Numbered from the stretch's first letter, positions 1 through 6,925 are shown. The stretch: DNA of 46,598 nucleotides from Desulfobacterales bacterium GWB2_56_26 (GCA_001799365.1 MGTI01000157.1:1-46598), one strand, 5' to 3'. The notes: a model not told the origin generated them from the letters alone. Program-made: numbers and translations.

Positions 1-285
1 CTCATGATGCGGCAAAATGAAGCGCAAAGGGCGGATGATATGGGGGGCGGCCCTCAGCAGGACCTCCCGCTCGCGCAGGGCCTCGCGGACCAGGCGGAAT
101 TCGTAGTACTCCAGATACCGGAGTCCGCCGTGGATCAGCTTGGTGGAGGCCGATGAAGTGCCGTGGGCAAGATCCTCCTGTTCGCAGAGAAAGACGGAAA
201 GTCCCCGTCCCGCGGCATCACGGGCTATGCCGCAGCCGTTGATGCCACCGCCTATTACCGCTACATCGAAAACAGGAGTCTTCAT
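1..285 (-). CDS. glpD: Glycerol-3-phosphate dehydrogenase, N-terminal part (cut by window edge)
   Basis: The first 95 codons of an FAD-dependent glycerol-3-phosphate dehydrogenase, which oxidises glycerol 3-phosphate to dihydroxyacetone phosphate at the inner membrane and passes electrons to quinone. Seen: a start-proximal dinucleotide-binding fold with the motif VAVIGGGINGCGIARDAAGR (residues 8-27), then LAHGTSSASTKLIHGGLRYL, the signature stretch that contacts FAD in the GlpD family, and a basic segment REALREREVLLRAAPHI. The ATG is at 283-285. No strong Shine-Dalgarno is visible before it. The gene lies downstream of glpR on the same strand, separated by about 230 bases that hold a 9-bp inverted repeat, so GlpR control is likely. 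The C-terminal three quarters are outside the window, so completeness cannot be judged. The family call is firm. Confidence 0.93.
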   Translation of the reverse strand, partial: MKTPVFDVAVIGGGINGCGIARDAAGRGLSVFLCEQEDLAHGTSSASTKLIHGGLRYLEYYEFRLVREALREREVLLRAAPHIIRPLRFILPHHE

Positions 286-422
286 TTTTCGGCACTCTGT
301 TGCAGAGGTACTCTTTCAGGAACCGTTGCCAGAATTTCGGCCGTCTTCCGGCCGTACATCATGGCTTGGGCTTACTGCTTGGTTTCAGCTTTCATAATAA
401 AAAGTTTCGAACGCAAGTCTAA

Positions 423-451
423 CTGAGAATTAACCGAAAACAAATTCTCAG
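423..451. promoter_or_regulatory. Inverted repeat in the glpR-glpD gap, candidate operator
   Basis: Perfect 9-bp arms (CTGAGAATT at 423-431 and AATTCTCAG at 443-451) separated by 11 bases. The spacer and right arm contain CGAAAACAA (435-443), which recurs upstream of glpR at 1412-1420. A-rich CGAAAA-type elements occur in several DeoR-family operators, so this may be where GlpR binds in front of glpD. No T-run follows on either strand, so a terminator is less likely. Operator function is inference. Confidence 0.4.
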
Positions 452-519
452 GCAAGTGAAATTCTTACGGCAACAACATTTTTGTAAAGTATGGCATTTG
501 CCTCTGTAATAGCGAGCTG

Positions 520-1287
520 TCAGGGCCTGACGACCACCACGTTCACATCGTTTTCATTGCAGATGGCCTGAAGCTCTTTGGGCAATGGCGCATCGATGAC
601 GATGGTGTCGATCTGGGAGATGTGGCCGATCCGGATCGGCGCGTTCCGTTCGAGCTTCATGGCATCGGTAACCAGGATGATGTGGCGGGCGTTCCTGATG
701 ATCGCCTGGGCCACCCGGACCTCACGGAAATCGTAATCGAGCAGCGAGCCGTCCGCATCGATGGCGGAGACGCCGATCACGGCATAATCGGCCTTGAACT
801 GGTTGATGAAATCCACCGCCGCGTCGCCGACGATCCCGCCGTCCGAGCGGCGTACCTGGCCGCCGGCGATAATGAGCTCCACACCGAGAAAATTTTTCAT
901 GATTTCCACGGCATTGATGTTGTTGGTGATAACCAGCAGGCCGCGGTGGCCGGCCAGAGCGTGGGCTACCTGTTCCGTGGTGGTGCCGATATTGATGAGC
1001 AGCGAACTGTTGTCGGGGATCAACTCCGCCGCCTTCTTGCCGATGGCTTTTTTGGCGCCGGGGGCGAGAAGGCGTCTTGCTTCGTAACTGACGTTTTCGA
1101 TGCCCGAGCCGACGATGGCTCCGCCGTGCACCCGCTGCAGCAGCTGCCTGTCGCACAGTTCGTTGAGGTCCTTACGGATGGTCTGGGGCGAAACCTTGAA
1201 GGCGGTGGAGAGTTCGTCGACATCGACCCGGCCATGTTCCCGGGCAAGTGCGAGGATGGTGTTCTGTCGTTCGGAGAGTGTTTCCAT
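520..1287 (-). CDS. glpR: DeoR-family glycerol-3-phosphate regulon repressor
   Basis: A 255-residue repressor of the DeoR family. Residues 1-60 form the winged helix-turn-helix with the family signature VSPQTIRKDLNEL (32-44). Residues about 75-235 are the DeoRC sensor domain, with NIGTTTEQVAHAL, a phosphate/sugar-phosphate binding loop typical of the family, followed by ITNNINAVEI and LIIAGGQVRRSDGGIVG. The sequence tracks E. coli GlpR closely along its whole length as I remember it, so glycerol 3-phosphate is the likely inducer. GGAAGG lies at a good distance before the ATG at 1285-1287. It sits directly upstream of glpD on the same strand, which supports the name. It is probably autoregulated: the motif CGAAAACAA occurs both before glpR and before glpD. 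Full length, nothing missing. Confidence 0.9.
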   Translation of the reverse strand: METLSERQNTILALAREHGRVDVDELSTAFKVSPQTIRKDLNELCDRQLLQRVHGGAIVGSGIENVSYEARRLLAPGAKKAIGKKAAELIPDNSSLLINIGTTTEQVAHALAGHRGLLVITNNINAVEIMKNFLGVELIIAGGQVRRSDGGIVGDAAVDFINQFKADYAVIGVSAIDADGSLLDYDFREVRVAQAIIRNARHIILVTDAMKLERNAPIRIGHISQIDTIVIDAPLPKELQAICNENDVNVVVVRP

Positions 1288-1411
1288 GGAGCCTTCCTGA
1301 AAGTTGGGAGTGAAAGGGGGTCTGCCGCGGACGTTCCATTATTCAATGAAGGTTCGTTAATGTCAAATTATATTTCAAATGAAAGATGTGGCGGCGAAAA
1401 AAAGGACAAAA

Positions 1412-1420
1412 CGAAAACAA
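1412..1420 (+). promoter_or_regulatory. CGAAAACAA element between glpR and the EamA gene, possible GlpR half-site
   Basis: The 9-mer CGAAAACAA lies in the 287-base divergent gap between glpR and the EamA-type exporter and is repeated at 435-443 in front of glpD. The rest of the gap is AT-rich (about 1365-1400), fitting divergent promoters, but I could not settle on convincing -35/-10 boxes. A DeoR-type half-site is a guess based on the repeated 9-mer and the neighbouring glpR gene. Confidence 0.3.
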
Positions 1421-1574
1421 TATCTGAATCGAGAACGGCAGCGAGGTCGGCAGAACGGCGCGGAATGAGATAGATTGCTTGAAAAAAGGCGGCGTGCCTG
1501 TATACTTGCGGATCGCTTGGTTGAAAACCTCAAAAATACCTTCTCATGAAACTGGCACCCTTTCAAGGAGACCA

Positions 1575-2495
1575 ATGACACGTATCCAGGCAAATCTTCT
1601 TCTGACTCTGGCGGCCATCATCTGGGGCAGCAGTTTCGTGGTTCAGCAGATCGGCACCGGCGAGTTGGGGACCATCAGTTTTACCGGCTCCCGATTTCTG
1701 GTCGGGGCCTGCATGGTCCTGCCTTTTGCCTGGCGGCAGTTCCTGAGGGTCAGCCGGGAAGAACGGCCATTTAAGACCGCCGACTGGCTGGGGATTCTCT
1801 TGACCGGCTGTGTCCTGTTGACGGCGGCGGTCCTCCAGCAGCACGGCATCCTGCGGACCACCGTCACCAATTCCGGTTTTCTCACCGCCCTCTATGTTCC
1901 GATGGTGCCGGTGCTGGGCTTGCTCATCCTGCGGCGCAAGGTTCATTTCACCATCTGGCCGGCCTCGATCTGCTGTTTTGTCGGCACTTTCATTCTGAGC
2001 GGCGCCCGCGAGGTGGCTCTTGCAACGGGGGATCTGTGGGTGATCTCCAGTACCTTGTTCTGGGCGACCCACGTCATGCTGGTCGGGGCGATGGCCTCGC
2101 GGACCCGGGCGCCGCTGGTGGTGGCGGCGGGGCAGTTCCTGGTCTGTGGCTGCGGCGGCCTGCTCGTAGGCTTTTGGGTCGAAGCACCTGCGCCCGCCCA
2201 TTTTGCCGGGGCGCTCTGGGGCATTCTCTATGTGGGGATTTTTTCGGTGGGGATGGCCTTTACCCTGCAGGTGGTCGGCCAGCGCTTCACCCCGGCAGCC
2301 GATGCGGCGATTATCCTCAGTTCCGAAACGGTCTTTGCGGCCATCGGCGGCATGATCTTCCTGGGCGAACGGCTGAGCCTCATGCGTCTCTCCGGCGGCC
2401 TCTTGATACTCATCAGCATTCTCGCCGTCGAACTCGTCCCCCACCTCTCCCGGCCGCGCTCCCTGGCGGCGAGGGGGTCAAATCTTTCTTCTTGA
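1575..2495 (+). CDS. EamA/DMT-family membrane exporter
   Basis: A 306-residue inner-membrane protein of the drug/metabolite transporter superfamily, with two tandem EamA repeats and about ten hydrophobic helices. Typical landmarks are the N-terminal LLLTLAAIIWGSSFVVQQ (helix 1), the TGSRFLVGACMVLPFAWR segment (helix 2) and, in the second repeat, FTLQVVGQRFTPAADAAII followed by SSETVFAAIGGMIFLGERLS, the usual last-but-one loop of DMT exporters. I chose the ATG at 1575 because AAGGAG stands a few bases before it; a longer reading from 1479 has no ribosome site and a non-hydrophobic start. Family members export amino acids or metabolites, but the substrate cannot be read from sequence. It is divergent from glpR and not obviously in an operon. 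Confidence 0.85.
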   Translation: MTRIQANLLLTLAAIIWGSSFVVQQIGTGELGTISFTGSRFLVGACMVLPFAWRQFLRVSREERPFKTADWLGILLTGCVLLTAAVLQQHGILRTTVTNSGFLTALYVPMVPVLGLLILRRKVHFTIWPASICCFVGTFILSGAREVALATGDLWVISSTLFWATHVMLVGAMASRTRAPLVVAAGQFLVCGCGGLLVGFWVEAPAPAHFAGALWGILYVGIFSVGMAFTLQVVGQRFTPAADAAIILSSETVFAAIGGMIFLGERLSLMRLSGGLLILISILAVELVPHLSRPRSLAARGSNLSS

Positions 2496-2808
2496 CAGCA
2501 AACCCGCTCGCTATTCTTACAGTAGTTCTGGCGATATTCTTGCCGCCGGCCGGCATATTTCGTAAGCTAGCTCCTGCTAGGCTGCGTCCCCGGCCGACGA
2601 GCTCCCCTGAAACGGCTATTTCCGTCTAATCATCTGTAATTCTAGAATATTCTCACTCGACATTGACCCGACATGGCCAAGATATCAGGCCACTTGTCCA
2701 CCGATTCCTCCAGATGTCCCCTAGGATGTTTGAGCGGCCGGACGTATAAAAAAATCAAAGAAGGGTTCTTTCGACTGTCGTGACTATCTTGGAAAGGGAG
2801 GACATACG
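2496..2808. other. Non-coding gap before the glycine-zipper gene
   Basis: About 310 bases without a supportable gene. Short open frames here have no ribosome site or family resemblance. The segment 2636-2660 is AT-rich and could hold a promoter for the next gene, whose Shine-Dalgarno (AAAGGGAGG) ends shortly before its ATG at 2809. I see no terminator hairpin after the exporter gene. Confidence 0.5.
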
Positions 2809-3369
2809 ATGAAGACGGTGAAATCGATTATTGTGGCGGTATTGGTAGCAGGATTAATGGCGGTCCAGGCAGAGGCCCGGGACCAGGGCGTGAATGGATT
2901 GGTGGTGGGCGCTGGCAGCGGCGCTCTGGTGGGCCAGGCCATCGGCCGCGACACCGAAGGGACCCTCGTCGGGACTGCGGTGGGCGGCATGCTGGGTTAT
3001 ATAGTAGGCAATGAGATGGATAAGCAAGGTAACGATACTGCCTATGCTTCGGACAACGGCTATGCTTCGGCGCAGTCGGCGGTATACCTGCCGCCTCCTT
3101 CACCGTCGCCTAATTTGGTCCTTGCCTTCGGAGGCCGGCATGATCGTCGGCACTATGGTCCGATCGAGAGATGTCGCGATATTGTCACCGTTAAATGCTG
3201 GCACGGTCGATGTCGGGAGGTGATCAGAACCGAGTGCAGGGAGCGAGACCGACATTGGCGCGGCGACCGATATTGGCGCGGCGATCGACATTGGCGCGGT
3301 GACCGATATCGGCATGACGATCGTCACGATCGCTGGCGTGACCGCCCGCGTCACCGTGACAGGTGGTAG
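2809..3369 (+). CDS. Glycine-zipper envelope protein with Arg/Trp/His-rich repeat tail
   Basis: A 186-residue exported protein. Residues 1-23 are a Sec signal peptide (basic start, hydrophobic core, likely cut after AEA). Residues about 27-63 form a glycine zipper, with GxxxG spacing in GLVVGAGSGALVGQAIG and TLVGTAVGGMLGYIVG, as in YMGG/2TM glycine-zipper lipoprotein-like proteins that associate with the outer membrane. The middle is Ser/Pro/Ala-rich. Four cysteines follow in CRDIVTVKCWHGRCREVIRT (about 124-143) plus one more. The tail is made of DRHWRG/DRYWRG repeats followed by an Arg/Asp/His-rich stretch, coded by tandem 18-base units. There is no lipobox. The gene appears monocistronic, with an intrinsic terminator at 3397-3445. 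The exact role is unknown; envelope association is inferred from the zipper. Confidence 0.75.
   Translation: MKTVKSIIVAVLVAGLMAVQAEARDQGVNGLVVGAGSGALVGQAIGRDTEGTLVGTAVGGMLGYIVGNEMDKQGNDTAYASDNGYASAQSAVYLPPPSPSPNLVLAFGGRHDRRHYGPIERCRDIVTVKCWHGRCREVIRTECRERDRHWRGDRYWRGDRHWRGDRYRHDDRHDRWRDRPRHRDRW
3247..3318 (+). repeat. Tandem 18-base repeats inside the glycine-zipper gene
   Basis: Four head-to-tail 18-base units (3247-3264, 3265-3282, 3283-3300, 3301-3318). The first three differ only at Y positions of the pattern GAYCGAYATTGGCGCGGY; the fourth is degenerate. They encode the hexapeptides DRHWRG, DRYWRG, DRHWRG and DRYRHD. Near identity suggests recent slippage, so copy number may vary between strains. 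Confidence 0.85.
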
Positions 3370-3396
3370 CGAGAGATCTGAGATAGAGCACAGTTC

Positions 3397-3445
3397 AGAG
3401 GGGAACGTGGTTGCAGGAAACTGCCGCGTTCCCCTCTTTGTTTGG
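3397..3445 (+). terminator. Intrinsic terminator of the glycine-zipper gene
   Basis: Perfect 11-bp stem, AGAGGGGAACG (3397-3407) with CGTTCCCCTCT (3427-3437), extended inward by several weaker pairs, followed by TTTGTTT. It lies 28 bases after the stop codon of the glycine-zipper gene. Confidence 0.85.
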
Positions 3446-3561
3446 GATGCCACGGAAAAGTCGGCACAAGTCAGGAGGAGAACTGGCGGCCATCGGTGGA
3501 TCCGGCTATAATGATTCTTTAATTTTTCTGAACAAATTTGGGCTCAGCCAAGACCATCCAG

Positions 3562-3700
3562 ATGGTGTATCGAATCCTTGCCGACGCGGTCGCGCTCCTG
3601 CATTTCCTGTTCATTCTCTTTGTCGTTGCCGGCGGCCTGCTGGCCTTGTGCCGCACACCCTAGCCCTTGCTTTAACCTTGCCTTGCCCGCCGCGGTATGA
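3562..3700 (+). pseudogene. Decayed DUF2784-family membrane protein (N-terminal remnant)
   Basis: From ATG 3562 an open stretch of 33 codons reads MVYRILADAVALLHFLFILF then VVAGGLLALC and stops at TAG 3661. This matches, from memory, the start of DUF2784 membrane proteins, which normally run on to about 120-130 residues. In the next frame, 3683-3700 reads LPAAV then TGA where intact homologues have LPAAxWG, so the Trp codon looks mutated to a stop after a frameshift. Nothing recognisable follows before terC. The piece is far too short to be functional. Calling it a remnant is inference from the two matching fragments in the expected order. Confidence 0.55.
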
Positions 3701-3740
3701 GACCCTGACGTTGCGGAAATCCGGAATTGGGTGTATCTAA

Positions 3741-3766
3741 CCCACCATAAGGGGGATAGGTACCTC
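3741..3766 (+). promoter_or_regulatory. CsoR-like G/C palindromic box upstream of terC
   Basis: The block CCCACCATAAGGGGGATAGG plus TACCTC sits 45-70 bases before terC. Runs of C and G separated by a short AT-rich core, flanked by TA-rich bases, resemble operators of the CsoR/RcnR/CstR family. Related blocks occur at 6731-6790 and 21168-21192. It may instead be a hairpin in the leader. No csoR-type gene is in the window. Confidence 0.3.
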
Positions 3767-3810
3767 TTACCTCTTTATCGATAAACCGTACCTGGGAAAG
3801 AGAGATCGGC

Positions 3811-4581
3811 ATGGAATGGCTATGGGATATCAACGTCTGGAGTTCCCTTCTGACGTTGACCATCTTGGAAATTGTCCTCGGAATCGACAATATCGTTTTT
3901 CTCACCCTGCTGGTAGGCAAGCTGCCCGATCACAAGCGGGCTTTTGCCCGCCAGTTCGGCCTTCTCGCCGCCATGGGCACGCGCATCCTGCTGCTTCTGT
4001 CGGTGGCCTGGCTGGCGCGGCTGGTCCAGCCCCTCTTCCGGGTCTTCGACCATCCGGTCTCGGGGCGCGACCTGGTCCTGCTGCTCGGCGGGATCTTTCT
4101 GATCTATAAGGCGGTTATGGAAATCCACGGCAGCCTGGAAGGCGGAGAGGAAGTCCATGGGCCGAAACACATGTCCAACCTGTTGCCGCTGATTATCGTC
4201 CAGATTGCGATCATCGACATCGTTTTCTCCCTGGATTCGGTGATCACCGCCGTCGGCCTGGCGGACCATGTGCCGGTCATGGTGGCGGCAATCGTCATCG
4301 CCATCGGCGTCATGATGTTTGCCGCCCGGCCCATCGGCGATTTTGTGGAGAAGCATCCGACCGTGAAAATGCTGGCCCTGGCCTTTCTTGTTCTGGTCGG
4401 CTTCGCGCTGGTGGCGGAAGGTACCGGCCATGAAATACCCAAGGGCTACCTCTATTTCGCCATGGCCTTCTCGCTTCTCGTGGAGATGCTTAACCTTCGC
4501 CTGCGGCGCAAAAAAGCACCGGTCCATCTCCACCAGATCTATGAAGACCTCCTCAAGGAGCGGGACGAACAGGCGGAGTAG
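3811..4581 (+). CDS. TerC-family integral membrane protein
   Basis: A 256-residue membrane protein of the TerC family, with about seven hydrophobic helices. Both diagnostic acidic helices are present: EIVLGIDNIVFLTLLVGKLP (residues 20-39) and, in the second half, IIDIVFSLDSVITAVGLADH; the paired Asp residues in GIDN and SLDS are the conserved intramembrane acids of the family. The end is basic and cytoplasmic (RLRRKKAPVH). Relatives such as Alx and MeeF/MeeY export Mn2+ and aid metalation of exported proteins; TerC itself is linked to tellurite resistance. Metal export is therefore likely, but the ion cannot be read from sequence. GAGAG precedes the ATG. Its 3' end overlaps the convergent hydrolase gene by 29 bases. 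Upstream lie a DUF2784 remnant and a CsoR-like G/C box. Confidence 0.88.
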   Translation: MEWLWDINVWSSLLTLTILEIVLGIDNIVFLTLLVGKLPDHKRAFARQFGLLAAMGTRILLLLSVAWLARLVQPLFRVFDHPVSGRDLVLLLGGIFLIYKAVMEIHGSLEGGEEVHGPKHMSNLLPLIIVQIAIIDIVFSLDSVITAVGLADHVPVMVAAIVIAIGVMMFAARPIGDFVEKHPTVKMLALAFLVLVGFALVAEGTGHEIPKGYLYFAMAFSLLVEMLNLRLRRKKAPVHLHQIYEDLLKERDEQAE

Positions 4582-5140
4582 CCCCCTCGCAGGCGATCTC
4601 TTCGGCCGCGAAGACACCATCGCAAACGGCCGAGAGTGCGGCGATAAAGGCGGTCTGAACCTGTGCCGCCGGGGTCGTGTTTCCGGCAAAGGCGAGGTCT
4701 CTCGTGGCGGTGGCATCATGGACCAGGGTGCAGTGGAACCCGAGATCCTTCGCCGCTCTGACGGTGGCGTCGACACACATATGGGTCATCATGCCGACGA
4801 TGACCAGACGATGCACCCCCTGGGCCCGCAACGTCTCCAGCAGCGGCGTTTTGAGGAAGCTGTTGGGGAAATTCTTGGTGATCACCGGTTCCTCCGGCCG
4901 GGGAGAGACCATTGGATGGATTTTCTGGCCTGCCGTGCCGGGCAGGAAAAAGCCGCCTCCGGGCCGTACCGATTCATGGGCGACATGGACAACAGGCAAT
5001 AGCCTGTCCCGCCAGCATTGCAGGAGTTTTGCGGCCTGGCGGGCCGCCGTTTCGGCACCGGCCAGTTCCATTTTGCCGCCGGGAAAATAGTCATTCTGGA
5101 TATCGATGAGGAGAAGAGCATCTTTGTCGTGGTCTTTCAT
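4553..5140 (-). CDS. Isochorismatase-family cysteine hydrolase
   Basis: A 195-residue cytoplasmic hydrolase of the isochorismatase superfamily. The catalytic triad is complete: Asp13 in ALLLIDIQNDYF, Lys89 in VITKNFPNSF and Cys122 in GMMTHMCVDATVRAAKDLG, the last preceded by the usual cis-peptide loop. Relatives hydrolyse amide or N-carbamoyl groups (nicotinamide, N-carbamoylsarcosine, biuret), so this is probably a small amidase; the substrate is unknown. The ATG at 5138-5140 has AAGGAG upstream and overlaps the stop of the preceding SnoaL-like gene as ATGA, so the two are translationally coupled. The pair is divergent from an AraC-type regulator with a cysteine-bearing DJ-1/PfpI domain, its likely controller. 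It overlaps the end of terC by 29 bases, tail to tail. Confidence 0.87.
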   Translation of the reverse strand: MKDHDKDALLLIDIQNDYFPGGKMELAGAETAARQAAKLLQCWRDRLLPVVHVAHESVRPGGGFFLPGTAGQKIHPMVSPRPEEPVITKNFPNSFLKTPLLETLRAQGVHRLVIVGMMTHMCVDATVRAAKDLGFHCTLVHDATATRDLAFAGNTTPAAQVQTAFIAALSAVCDGVFAAEEIACEGATPPVRPAP

Positions 5141-5553
5141 TGCGTTGCTCCTTGGTATTGTTGCGGAAAGGGGGAAAATTGGTCGGCAACCACCAGCCAT
5201 CTGCCGTGTTCCCTGATCAGGGTGAGCATATCCCGGCCGGTGAGAAAAAGTGTCGTGCCATCGGCCTCGCCCGCCAATTCGTAGTAATAGGTGACGACTG
5301 CTGCTTCGTCAAAAACCTGCACCCGGACTTCTTTTTCCTTCCACGAATGGATGGCTACTCCCCTGGCAAAATTGCTCCAACCGGCGATGCACGCCTCTCT
5401 GCCTTCCAACCGGTATGGGTCAACCGGGGTGAGGGCCACCATCCGGTCGTGGAAATAATCCGGCAATTTTTCAAGTTCTACCAGGTTGCCGCAGGTCCAG
5501 CATCTATTCATTGCCTGGACCGTCGCCCATACTTCCTGTTCGGTCTTGTTCAT
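5137..5553 (-). CDS. SnoaL/DUF4440-like NTF2-fold protein
   Basis: A 138-residue protein with the NTF2-like pattern: an N-terminal helix (TEQEVWATVQAMNRCWTCGN), DYFHDRMVALTPVDPYRLEG with the conserved 'P.. G' before a helix EACIAGWSNFA, then alternating strands VRVQVFDEAAVVTYYYEL, LFLTGRDMLTLIREHGRWLVVADQFSP. The R-DM-T-IR--GRW-V--DQFS ending is typical of DUF4440/SnoaL-like proteins. Such folds serve as small enzymes or ligand binders; no catalytic residues can be assigned. It is the first gene of a two-gene operon with the isochorismatase-type hydrolase. I start at ATG 5551-5553, which begins a clean domain; a longer reading to 5655 adds an unrelated 34-residue extension over the promoter region. 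Confidence 0.75.
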   Translation of the reverse strand: MNKTEQEVWATVQAMNRCWTCGNLVELEKLPDYFHDRMVALTPVDPYRLEGREACIAGWSNFARGVAIHSWKEKEVRVQVFDEAAVVTYYYELAGEADGTTLFLTGRDMLTLIREHGRWLVVADQFSPFPQQYQGATQ

Positions 5554-5665
5554 CGTCTTCCATTGAAGTGAATTTTTTGGTAAAAAGCGGCAAGGTAACC
5601 ACTCAATTGCTGCTCGGTTATAACGTTCATTGTAGTCGCCCGGGCGAATCTGCAAAGTGTCGGTA

Positions 5666-5694
5666 TTGACAAAAAGAAGGCGATAATGGACAAT
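5666..5694 (+). promoter_or_regulatory. Candidate sigma-70 promoter of the AraC-type regulator gene
   Basis: TTGACA at 5666-5671, 17 bases, then GACAAT at 5689-5694 (four of six matches to TATAAT). Transcription would begin near 5701, leaving a leader of about 14 bases that contains AGGAG just before the ATG at 5715. The position, 110 bases from the divergent SnoaL-like start, also suits shared control. Confidence 0.5.
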
Positions 5695-5714
5695 CCGACT
5701 TTTCAGGAGCCATT

Positions 5715-6692
5715 ATGCCGACTGTCGCCTTGCTTGCCGTACAAAACTGCATGTACTCCAGTATCACCGGACCGTTCGATTGCTTGTCGGTGGCCTCCTC
5801 CCTGTGGCAAACGATGTCGGGAGGAGCGGAGCCATCCCTGTTCAGCCCGACGGTGGTGGCGCCCGCCGGCAGAATCGTTACCGCCTTCAACGGCACGATC
5901 ATCTTGGCCGATGACTGCCTCCGCGACGATATCGTTTACGATATCGTTTATGTACCGGTAGTTTTTGGCGAGCTTTCGCCGCTTTTAGCCGACGCCGAAA
6001 CCATCGGCTGGCTTGCCCGCCAGGGCGAGCGGGGCGCCTGTCTCTGTTCCGTCTGTGCCGGGGCCTTTCTTATCGCCCAGACCGGCAGGCTGAACGGCAG
6101 AAAGGCGACCACCCACTGGAACCTGGCGGACAGTTTCGCCGAGCGTTTTCCCGACGTCATCCTGAAGCGGGAAAAGATGCTGGTCGATGAGGGCGATTGC
6201 ATTACCGCCGGCGGGGTTTCGGCCTATCTGGATCTGACGCTGTACCTGACGGCCCGGTTCGGTTCCCACGAACTGGCCGCGATGCTGTCGAAGCTCCTGC
6301 TGATCGATCCATCCCGGCGCCTGCAGACTCCCTACCAGACCGGCAGCTTCAGGAAAAACCATGGAGACCTGGAGATTCTCGCCGTGCAGGAATGGCTCGA
6401 GGCCAATTTTGCCGGGATGGTCACTATCCGCGACCTTGCGGCCAGAGCGGGTCTCGGGGAGCGGACCTTCATGCGGCGGTTTAAGCGAGCAACCGGCGAT
6501 ACCCCGCTGCTCTATCTGCAGCAGCTGCGCATCGAGGCGGCGAGAAAACTTTTCGAATCGACCGCCGAGACTATCGAGGAAGTCACCCGGCAGACGGGTT
6601 ACGAGGATATCAGCTCCTTTCGCAAACTCTTCAAAAGATCCACCGGACTCTCACCGTCCGCTTATCGAAGAAAGTTTTCCGGCTTCTTTTAA
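5715..6692 (+). CDS. AraC-family regulator with DJ-1/PfpI (GATase1-like) sensor domain
   Basis: A 325-residue regulator of the GlxA/FtrA/CdhR type. Residues 1 to about 185 form a DJ-1/PfpI fold with a nucleophile-elbow-like Cys114 (CSVCAGAFLIAQTGRLNGRK), and THWNLADSFAERFPDV after it, as in GATase1-like AraC regulators. Residues about 218-322 carry two helix-turn-helix units: IRDLAARAGLGERTFMRRFKRATGDTP and EEVTRQTGYEDISSFRKLFKRSTGLSPSAYRRKF, the full AraC signature. Family members control amine, carnitine, arginine or nicotinate breakdown, often beside the hydrolases they regulate, so it probably regulates the divergent SnoaL-like/isochorismatase pair. AGGAG precedes the ATG. The ligand is unknown. 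Confidence 0.88.
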   Translation: MPTVALLAVQNCMYSSITGPFDCLSVASSLWQTMSGGAEPSLFSPTVVAPAGRIVTAFNGTIILADDCLRDDIVYDIVYVPVVFGELSPLLADAETIGWLARQGERGACLCSVCAGAFLIAQTGRLNGRKATTHWNLADSFAERFPDVILKREKMLVDEGDCITAGGVSAYLDLTLYLTARFGSHELAAMLSKLLLIDPSRRLQTPYQTGSFRKNHGDLEILAVQEWLEANFAGMVTIRDLAARAGLGERTFMRRFKRATGDTPLLYLQQLRIEAARKLFESTAETIEEVTRQTGYEDISSFRKLFKRSTGLSPSAYRRKFSGFF

Positions 6693-6699
6693 TGCATTA

Positions 6700-6728
6700 G
6701 AAATTCATGATTTTTAAGAATGAATTTC
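6700..6728. promoter_or_regulatory. 9-bp inverted repeat after the AraC-type gene
   Basis: GAAATTCAT (6700-6708) and ATGAATTTC (6720-6728) are perfect arms with an 11-base AT-rich spacer. It begins 8 bases after the AraC-family stop codon. The stem is AT-rich and has no T-run, so an operator for the following cupin gene is as likely as a terminator. Confidence 0.35.
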
Positions 6729-6730
6729 GT

Positions 6731-6790
6731 GAAGGTACTTATATACCCCTTCAAGGGAGTACTGAAAAGAGTCCCCCTTGTGGGGGTAGC
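6731..6790. promoter_or_regulatory. Two tandem CsoR-like G/C palindromes upstream of the cupin gene
   Basis: Site one, TATACCCCTTCAAGGGAGTA (6742-6761), has CCCTT-C-AAGGG at its centre, and its wider flanks GTACTT and AGTACT also read as a loose palindrome. Site two, GTCCCCCTTGTGGGGGTAG (6771-6789), has five C and five G pairs around TTGT. Centres are about 28 bases apart. C4-5/G4-5 cores with TA-rich flanks are the known operator style of CsoR, RcnR and CstR repressors. They lie 135-185 bases before the cupin start. Binding by such a factor is inference. Confidence 0.4.
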
Positions 6791-6925
6791 ATAGGTTTCC
6801 ATGACTCCGGTCTTATGTTTTCATCATGACAAAGGGAAACCTCTCGCAGTAAGATGGCCCTATCGGTTTTGCTCCGGCGAGCGGACTTTTAATACACAGA
6901 CAGGCTGACAGGATGAGGTGCGGAG

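Noticed and set aside
622-1473. A 283-codon plus-strand open frame over glpR
   Set aside because: Antisense to glpR, which has the full DeoR pattern and a good ribosome site.
3247-3318. CRISPR-like repeat
   Set aside because: The units are directly adjacent 18-mers without spacers and stay in frame in a coding region, so it is a coding tandem repeat.
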